Source: Bugula neritina (lineage: Eukaryota > Bryozoa > Gymnolaemata > Cheilostomatida > Bugulidae). From it: a DNA stretch of 64,000 nt. Under the pieces are notes generated by a model. It searched no databases. It saw only the letters and a program-made list of their open reading frames with translations, and had not been told where the DNA came from. Position numbers and translations under genes: made by a program. The stretch spans positions 1,731,501 through 1,795,500 of the forward strand of contig OZ037766.1 of the NCBI GenBank assembly GCA_964035545.1, read 5' to 3'. Positions 12,001 to 24,500 of this stretch are shown in pieces (positions within the stretch are counted from its first letter, which is position 1; every line of letters starts with the position of its first letter).

Positions 12001-12352
12001 GTTATATGTTGCTGCGCTTTAAAACGTTCAACATGTTTGACTGTGTATTCATAACATTTTTATAGCAAGTTATAAACAATCATTATAGTAGCAAATCTCA
12101 GTCACAATATTTTTGCAGTGCATGTAATTTGAATCACACTTCGGCATATTTTACATAACAAAATAAAATTTATTTTTTTACAAAGTAAACCAGTTATCAC
12201 ATATACTTTCTTTGCAAGTACAACCTATACATTTAGCGATAGTTTATTGTTAACTTCAATTCACCTTACCTGTTGGTTTGTTTAGGTGGTGATTTTGCCA
12301 ACTTCTTTGCTGATTTGTTTCGTTTATGGTGTTCTTTTGATGATCTTTCCAT
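9011..12352 (-). CDS. Unrecognised basic, mostly disordered protein (2 exons, 423 aa)
   Basis: I do not recognise this protein. Exon 1 (12352-12270) encodes a lysine-rich start, MERSSKEHHKRNKSAKKLAK, and ends with a GTAAGG donor. Exon 2 (10199-9011) begins after TTTTATAG; the split codon AG/G gives Arg and a continuous 424-codon frame. The first 180 residues are polar and low-complexity. A conserved-looking block around residues 200-245 reads VFERLSAPSQISYRISARQR and is very Arg-rich. The C-terminus looks folded: GYDSRYSAVKNAQNFDWDQE, then an amphipathic helix with CRQWLEQQM. There is no signal peptide or membrane segment. It is convergent with STOML2, about 1 kb apart. The splice joining and codon quality make a real gene likely. 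The function is unknown; a cytoskeletal or nuclear role would be a guess. Confidence 0.75.
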
Positions 12353-15336
12353 GTTTAGTTTGTGTTAGGGGCACCTGCTAGTTGGGAACAAGCACCTGTC
12401 ATCTATAATAAACCAAGTACCTGTTTGCTTTAGTCACACCAAACTTCTCACTGAGTTTCAGGTGTAAGCAGGTACTTGCTCACTCAACTGCTATCTATCA
12501 GAGCACATGACACTTCAGTGCAGCACTGCCTCTTATACAATAACACCTAATCATTTTTTGTTTGTTTAAAATGCAAATATTCTACTCTGAGCTGTTTCAT
12601 GTATGTAAAGTAACCCAATATGATTTCAATTTAATACTACAACCTATTTACATCTAGATATAAATATAAATATAATAGCAATGCTGATCACTATACAGAA
12701 TGTTATGCCATATCTCCAATCAGCATAGGCTAAGGCAGCGTCAGCTATAATAGCCATTAGTGTCTAAGCACTATATACTGTATCTATAGTATTGTTTATA
12801 CTATGAATGGAGTTGACGTAACATTCTGTGATTAGCATCTAGTCTATACAATAGTTTCACTTTGAAACTCAAATAATCAAATGTCCCCTATTTTAGCACT
12901 TAAACACGTATTTCCTATGGCTGGTGCAAGCTGTACTCTGTATGTGTGTGTAAATATATAATTCTAATTTATCTTTGAGTGATTGTAGATAATAACATAA
13001 TAATATATAATATATTATATATTATATTCATCTCATAGGATACTAATAATACAGTTTCAAACCAAAACTTACCAAAAAAAATTCGGGAACTTACATTGCT
13101 AAAAAAATAAACCGAAAGCAATATTTTCACTGTTAACTTGGTTTTTAGTTAGCTTCAATGGCATCTACTATTAGCAGCTGTCTTTAGTCATAATGGTTGT
13201 AGATGTAACTGCTGGAACTGTTTTGTTTATTAAGTGCCCACACTGCTTATATGATAAATAATGTATAACTGTTAGTCTAACACAAATATTATTTCACTGC
13301 TAATATTGTTGAAACCTAAAGCTATGATATACTTACATCTAACCTGTCTTGCGTGAAACTATGAATTCTTCCTTGAGCATAAAGAATGTTCTGATTAATG
13401 ATTAATTTAACACTCTTTGATTAATTCTTACGGAAAGTGTTACTCAACGCCTGCATTGTTTAATTAGCCAGCTGGAGTAAAACAATAAGACATGCATTCA
13501 TGTCATTCAAATGGTTATTCAACTCTGAATCAATATTAGTAAATATATCAATACAGTATAGCTCTAATTCTCTGATTTTATAGTTTTGCAAGGGGTGGGG
13601 GTAAGCTTACACGCATTCATAAGTGCAATTAATTGAAATATTTGCTCATAGTATTTGAAAAGTTTGTTTGTTTTGGGATAAACTTACTATGCAGGCTGCA
13701 GCCAGCAGGTAAAAGTGATTGAAATATTAGTTCCTGTTTAAAATGTTCACTGCTGAAATTCTCCAGCTATTATAATGTGCATAATTACTATACCCCAGGC
13801 TAGATTGTTGTAAATTATTATAGGAGTCATCTTTCCTTTGATGCATAATCCTGCATAGCAAGTGCACAAGTGTACTTAAGTGTTTCATACAACTATGCTG
13901 ATAGTAAAAACGTCTGCGCATGAGAAAAAACACTTTTTAAACTGAATTCCTCAATGAACTTATTTGAGTTCCACCGCGGCCCCCTACCCCTTCTCCATGG
14001 AATATAAGGAACAGCCACCAAGGTTGTAAGTTGTGTGCTCCCTGATTTGCCTGACGCATCATTTAGCTACCTACAATAGATAAGAAGACAACTTCTAAAA
14101 TCAAACTTTTAGTTAACAATCACAGTTCGTACCAGTCTTTTAATCTTTTACAAGACATAAAAACAATTGCTAGGTATTTGCTTATAGGCCAGGAAGTTAG
14201 AAACTAGGCTATTGCTGAGTTGTGCAATGGGCATGCTCAGCCAATCAGCATATCGTAATGTTATCACTCAAACTCAAATTTTCCTATTAATAAATTTAAC
14301 ATTCAAAAACTAATTGTAGGAATATAAAGCTATTTGGATAAATAATTCTTTTGTGATATAACTAAAGCAAGTTACTTGTAGTGAATTAACTAAATGTAAA
14401 CAAGGTAACCCACTAACTTACATAGTAAATAATATAGAATATTTGGCTGTGATGTTAAGCTTTCAGTCGGAGTAGTGCTTTCAATATAAAAAAAGCTTCC
14501 ACGATTCACTTTACAACTCAAATATTTTAATTCCTATTTATAAAATGGGTGAAAGTTAAAGCTCTATATGGTGTCAACAAACTGTTTATAAGCTATGAAA
14601 CTAAATTATACCGAGCTGCTGGTTGCACAATATTATAATGAATAATGTTTCTTCTTTAGGTATCAAAATACATCTCTCTGACACAAGTTAAATCTATTAA
14701 ATAGTTTCAACAGTGAAAAACATATAATAAAGCTTTCGCAGTATGCAGTGATAAACAAATGTACTATTATATTATATATACAATATTATATTATATAATA
14801 TTTATACCTTTTACTACCATGTCCTGATTGGGCGTCAGGGAAGAGATATACTATATTATATTATATTATATTATTTTATACTGTATTGTAATATGTAATG
14901 TTACTTTATATTATATTATATTAGATTATATTATACTATATCATATTATATTATAATAATATGTTATAATAATACATGTTAATAATACATTTTAAGCATG
15001 CAGCTATGTCCAAACACACTTCAGTACGTAATAAACCAACGTTTTGCAAACCCACGCACTGAGTTACAAGCGTTATAGCAGTTATAATTAAACAGGAAAT
15101 ACAGTGAAAAGAGCGTTATTATACTATGCGTGGGTTTTGTTTTGTAAAAGTACTCAAATAAACTTTAATGAATATTAGGAGTTGTGTAACCATAAATAGC
15201 AACATGTAATAACAACATTCACAAGCTATAATAAATAACATGTTATAACAATAGTCATGTGCTATAAATAGCATGATATAACAATAGTCATGTGCTATAA
15301 ATAGCATATAGATCAAATAGTCTATGAGCTGTTAAT
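12353..15336. repeat. Gene-free AT-rich region with TTATA-type repeats
   Basis: No coding exon is recognised between the 423-aa gene and the Penelope element. The notable content is a (TTATA)n-like run at 14760-14970, and three imperfect copies of a 36-bp unit containing GCTATAAATAGCATGATATA at about 15195-15310. Confidence 0.5.
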
Positions 15337-15339
15337 GTA

Positions 15340-15415
<76 letters not shown>
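15337..15415. repeat. (TA)n microsatellite directly abutting the left end of the Penelope element
   Basis: Nearly pure TA repeat with three TACA interruptions. The element's 3' end (ATTAGAAGAAATAAAATGAG) begins at 15416 with no gap. Confidence 0.9.
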
Positions 15416-15422
<7 letters not shown>

Positions 15423-15451
15423 GAAATAAAATGAGATTTGATTAATATAAT

Positions 15452-15512
15452 GGCATTTATTACTAGTAGTTTCGTACACAAGAACGATGTGCACTCGTCA
15501 GATAAATTAGCC
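15452..15512 (-). ncRNA. Hammerhead ribozyme, type I, in the minus-strand Penelope 3' arm
   Basis: This is the same 61-nt motif as at 17394-17454, in the opposite orientation and without a base change. It has the core CTGACGA, a six-base-pair stem II, GAAA, and a three-base-pair stem III closing on GTA. Stem I is ATTTAT/ATAAAT extended by GGC/GCC. It lies about 90 nt downstream of the element's stop codon. Confidence 0.88.
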
Positions 15513-15604
15513 ACTATGATTGCTTACAACTATAAATGAAAATATACACAGATTAAAGCTAGAAGATCAAAATATAACAAAGAGGTAGCATTGTAATTAA
15601 TTGG

Positions 15605-16945
15605 CTATGTTACAGCATTCTTGAGTAGAAATTTACTACTATGTCTGCATATGGATAAAAAGTCATAGCGCTTATTGAGGGAAGACAACTGTGGCTTATA
15701 AAGAATGAAAAATTTTTCCCATGAGCATAGCTGACAGATTTTAGTGTTGTTGTTGTATGGTTGAGCTTTTCTGAGAATTTTCCAGGATATGGTAAAATCC
15801 AGACCTTTGTCTTTTAAGGTCCAGATGTGTTTGCTCAACTCAGTTTGCATGCGCTTGGTTGGGTGTCTGAAAGAAGCAAGGTGGTTGTAGTATCTTGCCT
15901 TGAATGCAGTGGAGGAAATTCCTATATATGTTTCGGCAGTATCTTTTGATGGGACGGATACTTTGGCCTGGTACACAATGTTTGGGGTGGTGCATTCTCC
16001 TGGGAGCGGGCATGTCTTTACATTTCTACAGTTACAGCCTGCCTGTGATATAGGGGTGGTGTTGCATTTAGTAACACTTTTGTTGTGAGCAGTGATGGTC
16101 TGCTCTAAATTTGGGCAGCAACTGTAGCTGAGTTTGAGTGTGTTTTTATTAAATATTTTGTGCAGTGGGTGTTTGGTGTTGAATATATCTTTTATCAGCT
16201 TGAGGTATATGGAGCCGATTTTCGTCTTTACATTGCGGCTATAAGGTGGATTGTACCAGATGACTTGTCTTTGTCTGATGGGTTTGATGCTTGTATTGGT
16301 GTTGTCAGTATAGTCTTTGTATTTAAGTTGGTAGTCATATCCGCTTTTAGCCAAAGCATCTTGATATAGTGGGATGGCATTGTTGAAGATAGTTTCATTG
16401 GTAGATATGTCACAAAGTCTGCGGTTTATAGATTCTGGTATGTTATTCAGTATGCTGGGAGGATGGTTAGAGTCTTTGTGTACATACAGAGGGATGTTGT
16501 TGGGCTTGGAGTACGGTGTATGATGTTTCTTGACCAGATCTAGGGTGACGTCTAAATAGTCAGTTGTCTTGATATTAACATCTATGGTGATCTTTAGACC
16601 GTGTGACTGGAATAATATGCAAAGATCTTTTTTCAGTCTTTCAGCTAGTTGTGGTTTAAGATCTGTTACACCTAGCCCATCGTCTCTATATAGTCCAATG
16701 TTAGCTTTGAACTTTTTTGAGATTTTACTTAACAAAAATAATCCTACTAATTCACATGTTTCAGCACCATCATGTGAGCCCATAGTGATGTCAAACAAAT
16801 TATCTGATTGTCTTTTACCCCAAAATGAGTTGTCATGCACCAATATGGATTTTTTTGTGTGCAATATGATATTCCGTTCGTGGTTGCTGACTGTAGTATG
16901 CAAGTTGGCAAAGTCGAGAGCATCAGATAGTAGCTTTGGCCAAAG
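15605..16945 (-). pseudogene. Penelope-like RT/GIY-YIG polyprotein, 5'-truncated
   Basis: The open frame reads from the inversion junction to the stop at 15605, about 446 codons of element sequence. RT motif B is seen as FDITMGSHDGAETCELVG and motif C as IGLYRDDGLG, the YRDD form typical of Penelope RTs. Fingers and motif A are missing through truncation. A cysteine-rich linker (CNCRNVKTC, CTTPNIVY) leads into the GIY-YIG endonuclease: IVYQAKV as the GIY half, ETYIGISSTAFKARYYNH with YIG and the catalytic-type Arg, then a LSKHIW helix and CQLCSWEKFFIL. The frame also runs about 20 codons past the junction, as far as 17002, but those codons are antisense to the other copy. A full element would be about twice as long, so this copy cannot be autonomous. 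Confidence 0.9.
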
Positions 16946-17301
16946 TATCCGTCCCATCAAAAGATACTGCCGAAACATATATAGGAATTTCCTCCACTGC
17001 ATTCAAGGCAAGATACTACAACCACCTTGCTTCTTTCAGACACCCAACCAAGCGCATGCAAACTGAGTTGAGCAAACACATCTGGACCTTAAAAGACAAA
17101 GGTCTGGATTTTACCATATCCTGGAAAATTCTCAGAAAAGCTCAACCATACAACAACAACACTAAAATCTGTCAGCTATGCTCATGGGAAAAATTTTTCA
17201 TTCTTTATAAACCACAGTTGTCTTCCCTCAATAAGCGCTATGACTTTTTATCCATATGCAGACATAGTAGTAAATTTCTACTCAAGAATGCTGTAACATA
17301 G
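16938..17301 (+). pseudogene. GIY-YIG half of a second, inverted Penelope copy
   Basis: This is the plus-strand fragment beginning inside the codon before AKVSVPSKDTAETYIG and ending at the same TAG as the minus-strand copy. The protein is identical to the C-terminal 120 or so residues of that copy. It has no RT and no native start, so it is a pseudo-LTR remnant rather than a gene. Confidence 0.9.
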
Positions 17302-17393
17302 CCAATTAATTACAATGCTACCTCTTTGTTATATTTTGATCTTCTAGCTTTAATCTGTGTATATTTTCATTTATAGTTGTAAGCAATCATAGT

Positions 17394-17454
17394 GGCTAAT
17401 TTATCTGACGAGTGCACATCGTTCTTGTGTACGAAACTACTAGTAATAAATGCC
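17394..17454 (+). ncRNA. Hammerhead ribozyme, type I, in the plus-strand Penelope 3' arm
   Basis: All invariant hammerhead parts are present in order. Stem I strand GGC-(TA)-ATTTAT is followed by CTGACGA at 17405-17411. Stem II is GTGCAC/GTGTAC with a 9-nt loop. Then come GAAA at 17433-17436 and a minimal stem III, ACT-ACT-AGT. The predicted cleavage follows A17445, before the complementary stem I strand ATAAAT-GCC. Type I hammerheads with very short stem III are known from Penelope-like elements, where they may act best as dimers and process multimeric RNA. The identification is by structure-aware reading, not by folding software. Confidence 0.9.
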
Positions 17455-17550
17455 ATTATATTAATCAAATCTCATTTTATTTCTTCTAATGTTTACGCTC
17501 TAGATTTATTTCTATAGAGCACTCTAGTAACGTTTTATAAACACTCATTT

Positions 17551-17553
<3 letters not shown>

Positions 17554-17618
<65 letters not shown>
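17554..17618. repeat. (TA)n microsatellite right of the Penelope element
   Basis: Almost uninterrupted TA dinucleotides, separated from the element's right 3' end by 63 nt. Confidence 0.9.
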
Positions 17619-17621
<3 letters not shown>

Positions 17622-18514
17622 GTACTAATAATAGATCAACTGATTGTATCAATAGAACAGTAGATTTGTCTTCTCAGATAAAATCAATTAAAAGTTATTT
17701 ATTTTCTTTTTTCAACAGCCTTAAGATGCAAACACAGATATTTTTGAAAATCACTGCCAATCTTGCAGTATCATAAATTCAACCTGATTCTAAAACGAGT
17801 TATTATTGCTTGTGCTTTCTAGATTCTGTTTATTTCTATATTGGACAATACACTACATAGTAATTTAAATAGTTGATAGAAAGTTTGGTTTGGTATATTT
17901 TGTAGTTATACAGCAGTAACTGAATTGGCTCCTGCTTGAACAGAAAATTTTGTCATATTACCAGGTGTCAACTTGTATTTGCTTAAACATATTTTACTTT
18001 GAAGATGATAGTTCTTTTCAAAGGGGCTTGCATGCCTCCAGATATATTATACTTGAAATAGGTTTGCTTTCCTTTAGTGCTTTCTGCAGTAGTATGGTAT
18101 AAAACAGTTACACAAGTCAGTTGCTTTATTTGCAGCTGTAAACGCTTTCTTACTTTATTTAAAAGTAAAAACCACAATTAGAAATATTTACATCTACTAT
18201 CAATAACATCAATACATCTGATATGACTAGATGATCATTTGTTCAAGTGCTGATTGATAAATTCTTAAATAAATAAAGTAGGAGATTAAAGAGTTAGCAA
18301 GTTGATGTTGAACTCATGTGATTTAAAACTCAGTATATAGTCTTATTTCCAATGTTTAATCTTCTCAAGATAAAAAATTCAAGTATTTTAAAATATATTA
18401 GGAATTCTAAAGAAAATATTTGTTTTCACTTTCTTTGTATATATAGTAAATTTTTATAGCTCAAAAACTTTTTAAAAAAATAAATAAAATCTACTTAATA
18501 TGTAGTTGTTTTGC

Positions 18515-21500
18515 TTACAAAACTTTATCTACAAGACTGTAGTCTGAGTGCTCAGTTGGCTGACACATCATGCGCCATCTCGGTGGGTGACGGCCACCCG
18601 CTATTGGACGACTCAACTGTTTATGAGAATGTAGGTGTGGTCTCTCTTCTGACCTCTGACATTTGACCTTAGAGTCGGATGATTTGTCAGATTGCAGTCG
18701 AAGATAACTCCAAGTTTCTTCATGCGCTTTGACTCCCTGCTTCAACTTAGGGCTATTACTGCGTGTTCGGACTAGCTCCACCCTTTTCCCTTGCGACACT
18801 GCAAACATATTATGTGAGAGTTATCTACCCTGAACAGCGCATAACTGTGTTACATTAACTTTATGTTCTAAATAATGTAGAACTCTATCTACTAGAACCC
18901 ACATCTGCATATAATGTAGAACTATAGCTGCATAAAAACTATTCCAACGATAACTTATATAACTAAAGATTACGTGTCTTGGATAGGTATATTGAATTCA
19001 TAAAAAGTAAGAACTAGTGTAGAAAGAGACTAGAATGCATCTTTTTAACTAATTGATTAAATTTTCTTCCAATAAAACTTGTATTCTCACTTTCATCCTT
19101 TCGAATTGACTCACAAATCAAAATCAATTACTTTCTGCTAAGCTGAAGATTTACCCATTAAACAAAGGAAATGACAATAAAAAGATGCTATCACGGCAGG
19201 ATTTATCTTTAGCGCACTCTGATTGGCTAAGAAAAAATATCAATTATATCTCTGTGGTTGTATAATCCTAATGAAGCCTGCAGGTCTAGTCAAAAGTACG
19301 CAATCAAGTTCATTTCTAGAGGGATACTTTTCACCCCTCCTCCTAAACCCACAATTTGAATAAGTATCTAGGTCTATGGAGCTTGCTGTGATATACTTGG
19401 ATAAAATGCTGGTACCAGATGCTATCAATACGAATATTTGACCAATAGAAATCCTGCACTCGGTTAATAATGGCAGGAAAACTGAAATGTGAGCTATAAA
19501 GCCCCAAACCCATGCAAGTGTTGAGGCATAAAGTAATTAATTATCATTTAATGCTATTGATCGATTTCTTTAATGAATTGATTTATGGAATATATTAGAT
19601 TTTCTTTATAACCATAAGAGGAATTGCGGAGATTGAATGTGTACTATTGTATGAAGTGACACGCTTGTGAAATCACAACCATGCGGTGCATCAAGGAAAC
19701 TGATTAGACCACGAGCTACCAACAAATTGCCAAGCCTTCAGATTTCGTAAGAGTTGAGAGAAGATTTTCAACTGCCAATCAGTTCAACAACCCCAGAAAG
19801 AAGGATATGCACTATATAACCTGGAGTGTCTCATTACCAGTTCATTATGTTGTAAAAAGATTTTATATCTTATCAGAATCAGAATCTGAGATATCAGAGA
19901 TACCTGAGTAACCTAACATGAACCTTACGTAACATGGACAGTATATTATAGCATGGGCATCATTATTTTCATGGTATAAAAAAGCTATGCTGCATTTTCC
20001 CATACATAATGGTGTTAAATAAATGTACTTCTTTCATCGAAGTAAATTATAACTTATGTTATGAGATATACAAAAATATTTCTTATAATATAATTATTAG
20101 CTTTGCTTTTTGGTAGACATTTTGAGCAACATTTTTACCAGCAATTGCTGCACTTTCAACACACAGTATTGTGTTGCTATGGCAATATGCAAACAGTATT
20201 GTGTTGCCATAGTAACACAATGCTGTCTGTGAGTTTTCATAGTAACACAATGCTGTCTGTGTTGCCATAGTAACAGACATACAGTATCAAGGAGATATAC
20301 TCACAGCTGTGGTGATTGTCCAGAAGAGCGTCACGCAGGTGCAGCAGCTCAGACGTATGTATATGATTCATAGCCTTGGATTCTTGCAAAGCTGTCAGAT
20401 GTCTATGGTTTCTTATAGTATGGGTTGCTCCTGCCTTTAGTAGAATTTCTACTATTTCATAATAACCTGTAACAATGCAAAAACTCTTTAGATGTGCTGT
20501 TAGCTCTAATTCTAATCTTAGACTGTCAGTTTTTATACCATAACTCAATACTATACACTGACATAACTCACTGCTATACGCTGTCATAACTCACTGCTAT
20601 ACGCTGTCATAACTTACCTCTATATGCTGCCAGATGTAAGGGTGTTTGACCACTTTGATTCTGTGCATCTATTTTCGCACCACTGAAAAATTAAAATTTT
20701 GAAGACTATTAATTAATGACTGACAACTTGATAAAATATATTTGCACTCTTTCAGTAACTAATAACTAGTAAATATTAACTAGCAACTAATACAGGTAGC
20801 TTAACTGAAATCTAATTAAAGAAAAAATTAAATGGTAAAATTTTGAAATTTTGGGAATTTTTTTTAAGTTCAATATTGTCAAGATTATTTATTTAAAGTT
20901 GTCTCTGTCTTGAAGCAGAAATGTAAACAGGGATTAGCCCTAACAATAAAAGTTTAGATAAATACAGTATGAGTCATGGATGATTCTGACTATAGTTGCT
21001 TGTAAGTTGATCTAAATTAGCAAAAACTTTCAAATTTAGCTGCAAACACTTTTTATATTCTTTGAAACTGCTGATAAGTTTTTTCAATAAGTCGCTAATT
21101 AGCCAATGATGAACAGTCTTTGCTCTGATTGGACAATAGATTCAGGACCTCTATTGTGTTATTACGTATCAATATAAATGTTATCTACAGTGAATATAAT
21201 TATATCTAGTCAAGCTACTATAATACTAATCTAATGGGAGAGATACAGAGATAACTAAAGTGTCACACTTCTACTGATTCTTTCACTGGATTCTTTCACA
21301 GGATGGAATTTCCAATACGACAACAGTTAAACAATGAATCAGATAATCAAACTGATTTTTCACAAATGGAAGTACACTGATAAAACTCCAAATAAGTTTG
21401 AAACTAACTCCCTGAACTTATTATCATAATGATGATACAGTCACTAATATACTTCAGTCATCTGCATTAGCAAAGTGCTGTGGAGTCAAATCAAGTTTGT

Positions 21501-24500
21501 ATACTAAAGTACAAAGTCCCACAAGCCCCTTCTACTGACTGTAATCAGAAGAACTTTTTGACTAATTTTTATTTCAATGTTTTATTATAGCCGAATATCT
21601 CGTAACCAGGAAATAGATGTGTAATCAGCAGGTCACATGGTGATTGTGAATCTGAGAAGAGATTAGCATTTTAAAGGCATGCAACTTATTTTAATGATTC
21701 TATTATCACAATGTCTCAATGGCGGATGAAATTGATCACATTTCCTCATTAACACTTTGTAACTAGCACCAGCTTCCTACAGTGCTTAGCAAATCTAAAC
21801 TCTTTTCCAGATTTGGAATGAAAATAACAGAAAAGGCAAAGTATTACTCTTTTTATCAATGGAACCTGTGTAATTATTATTACTGTCTAGTAAAATAACA
21901 TGTGGGTGGGTTTTGACGCGCCCACTCTATTTAATGTGTAAAACTAGATGCATTTGTATTATATATTGGGTTGTTTAAATAAGAAACAAGGACTTTCAAT
22001 CTATGACTAAAACATGACGAATTTGTTTAAATGCCAGTATAGTCCAGTTACTGTTGTATATATAAACTCTCCCTACAATTCTCATCAAAACATTTGATCC
22101 CTTTTACTAATAAGTAAAAACTTTCTATGTGGGTGTCTTGATATGTTCAGAAGGATCTGGGCGGAATGTTCACAACCAAAGACTCATGACCAATCAGTTG
22201 TTGTGTAAAGCATGGGAGGGGGAAGGGGGGTGGGTGACTCAAATATCTTCAACGCTCCTATTATACTGAGTTGACCAAATTACTATAGTTTTAGGAAATG
22301 CTTTGGAATAATTTCAACAAAAATTGAAATTGTACAAAACGGTCTGTTTTACTACACCAATTAGTTTCCAACACCTCAACGCTGCTTCTCATTCTTGCTA
22401 GATTCAATGTATGTCAAATCTCAGTTCTCATATAATACTAGTGACACCCTATGCCAGTTTCAGCTCTCACATAATGCTAGTGACACCCCATGTCAAGTTT
22501 CAGCTCTCACATAATACTAGTGACACCCTTTGTCAAGTTTCAGCTCTCACATAATGCTAGTGACACCCCATGTCAAGTTTCAGCTCTCACATAATACTAG
22601 TGACACCCTATGTCAAGTTTCAGCTCTCACATAATACTAGTGACACCCTATGTCAAGTTTCAGCTCTCACATAATGCTAGTGACACCCTATGTCAAGTTT
22701 CAGCTCTCACATAGTGCTAGTGACACCCTATGTCAAGTTTCAGCTCTCACATAATACTAGTGACACCCCATGTCAAGTTTCCATTATTACACAAAGATAT
22801 ACTACCAGCTAATCCTATGCAAATGGAAGCTGATCAGCTAAAGATGAGTCAATTGAAGATGAGTCAGCTAAAGATGAGTTACATACTATTTGAGAAGGAG
22901 TTTGACTATGGTGACGTACTCCATGTCCGCGGCAGCATGTAAAGGTGTATGGCAGTAGCTGTTAGAAGTGTTGGGGTCAGCGCCTCGGTCTAATAAGGCC
23001 GTAACCATGGTAATCTCTCCATTTACACACATCCAATACAGAGCAGTGCCATTGTACTGATCGTCTGTCTGTTCCAACAGGTCTTGGGCTATCAGATCTG
23101 CAAGTGAAAAACTGTGAGTGTTATGATGATAAGCTGTCATTACTGATTCACAACATACGTCAAACACTGCTAGGCCACATTGCTAAGAAATGTTGACTCT
23201 ATTATGGTGGTTTTAAACACACATTTATGCAAATTGCTTTACAATTTTGCCTATTGTATAAAAACTTTTTGCTTTTATAAAGTTATCTATCATTTGCTTT
23301 TCACAACCAGGATATGATCTAATTATAACAATATTAAGACGTGGATATAATATATCACAATATAAAAACATTCATTCCAACAGCTTATAACAAAAAATAG
23401 CACCTCTGTCAGAAAATAGAATACTAAAATATAAAAACAGTTCTTATTATATCATGCCTATTACATTCCAGAATACTAAATTACTATAGAAAATTGTAGA
23501 CAGATTAAACAAAACATAATGCTTATTATTATATTGTATGTACCAATACATATTATATACTTCATAATACCATATAAAATGTAACAATGTATATTATATA
23601 ATAAGTAACACTATATGCAATATTTACAGTATATATTTTATAATAAGCAATATATATTTTACAATATGTAATAATATACAATATTTACAATGAGACCAGC
23701 TAATGAGTACAATAGAATTATTTTATCGATATGGAATAGAATGTTTTAATATTGTTTATTATGCAGTATTATTAGTATTTATTATATAGTGCATTAATAG
23801 TGTTTATTATATAGTACATTATTAATAGTATTTATTATATAGTGCATTATTAATAGTATTTATTATATAGTACATTGATGATTCTTATTATGCAACTTTT
23901 ACTAACATTTATTGTGTTGTGTATTATTTTTATTATAAAACTCAACGTATGTATTTGATTGAGCAACTGGCATACAACTTATTTTTCATTTTTGGTAATA
24001 GGAAAATAAAATTCAGTCACGTTACATTTTCCTCGTGAAACTCCTGTATGATTGAGCTCACAGGAAGTGATAGAAGGAGGCAAACAGGAAATGGTTCATT
24101 TACTGGACACTTGCTGCGTAGTTGTTGTTGGGCTTAATTCAAGTTGATAGTAGAAATTTGAATATATAATGAGTTTCAAAAGCAAACATTTGGAATCCAA
24201 TACCATTTGGCTGTAAAGTTACCCAAATATTATGCCAACATGAATGGCTCATAGTTCATCACAAGTTAGCCCTAACTCATTCATCATGAACACAAAGTTC
24301 AAGCTGCCAATTGTTCTCCATGTATTGTTGTGTAAATAAACTTGCCAACACCAAAAGTATGGCTGGTTACATATTAATTAATAGTCACATTCTGTTACTC
24401 AATGCAGCATTTTAGGAAATTAGCCTAATTTTATAGTCTCAGGACCCTGTGGTGGAACAACAGGTTCAGGTATATAACTTCATTTGAAAGCAAACACAAA

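Larger units (their letters stand above)
15416..17490. mobile_element. Penelope-like retroelement, two copies joined head to head
   Basis: A minus-strand copy (16945 to 15416: RT part, GIY-YIG domain, 3' UTR) is joined at its truncated 5' end to a plus-strand copy (16938-17490) carrying only the GIY-YIG half and the 3' UTR. The shared inverted arms are 15416-15968 and 16938-17490. Both are exactly 553 nt, and their encoded GIY-YIG segments are identical, so the event is recent. The join is the perfect palindrome CTTTGGCCAAAG at 16934-16945. Inverted or tandem partial copies (pseudo-LTRs) are known for Penelope-like elements. A TA tract touches the left end; a second starts 63 nt beyond the right end. 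Confidence 0.92.

Noticed and set aside
15900-17066. Several plus-strand open frames across the Penelope element
   Set aside because: They are antisense to the RT/GIY-YIG frame; only the 16938-17301 piece is a true (inverted) copy.
22424-22783. Regular 40-bp repeats resembling a CRISPR array
   Set aside because: The units are contiguous with no unique spacers, and the region is a eukaryotic intron.
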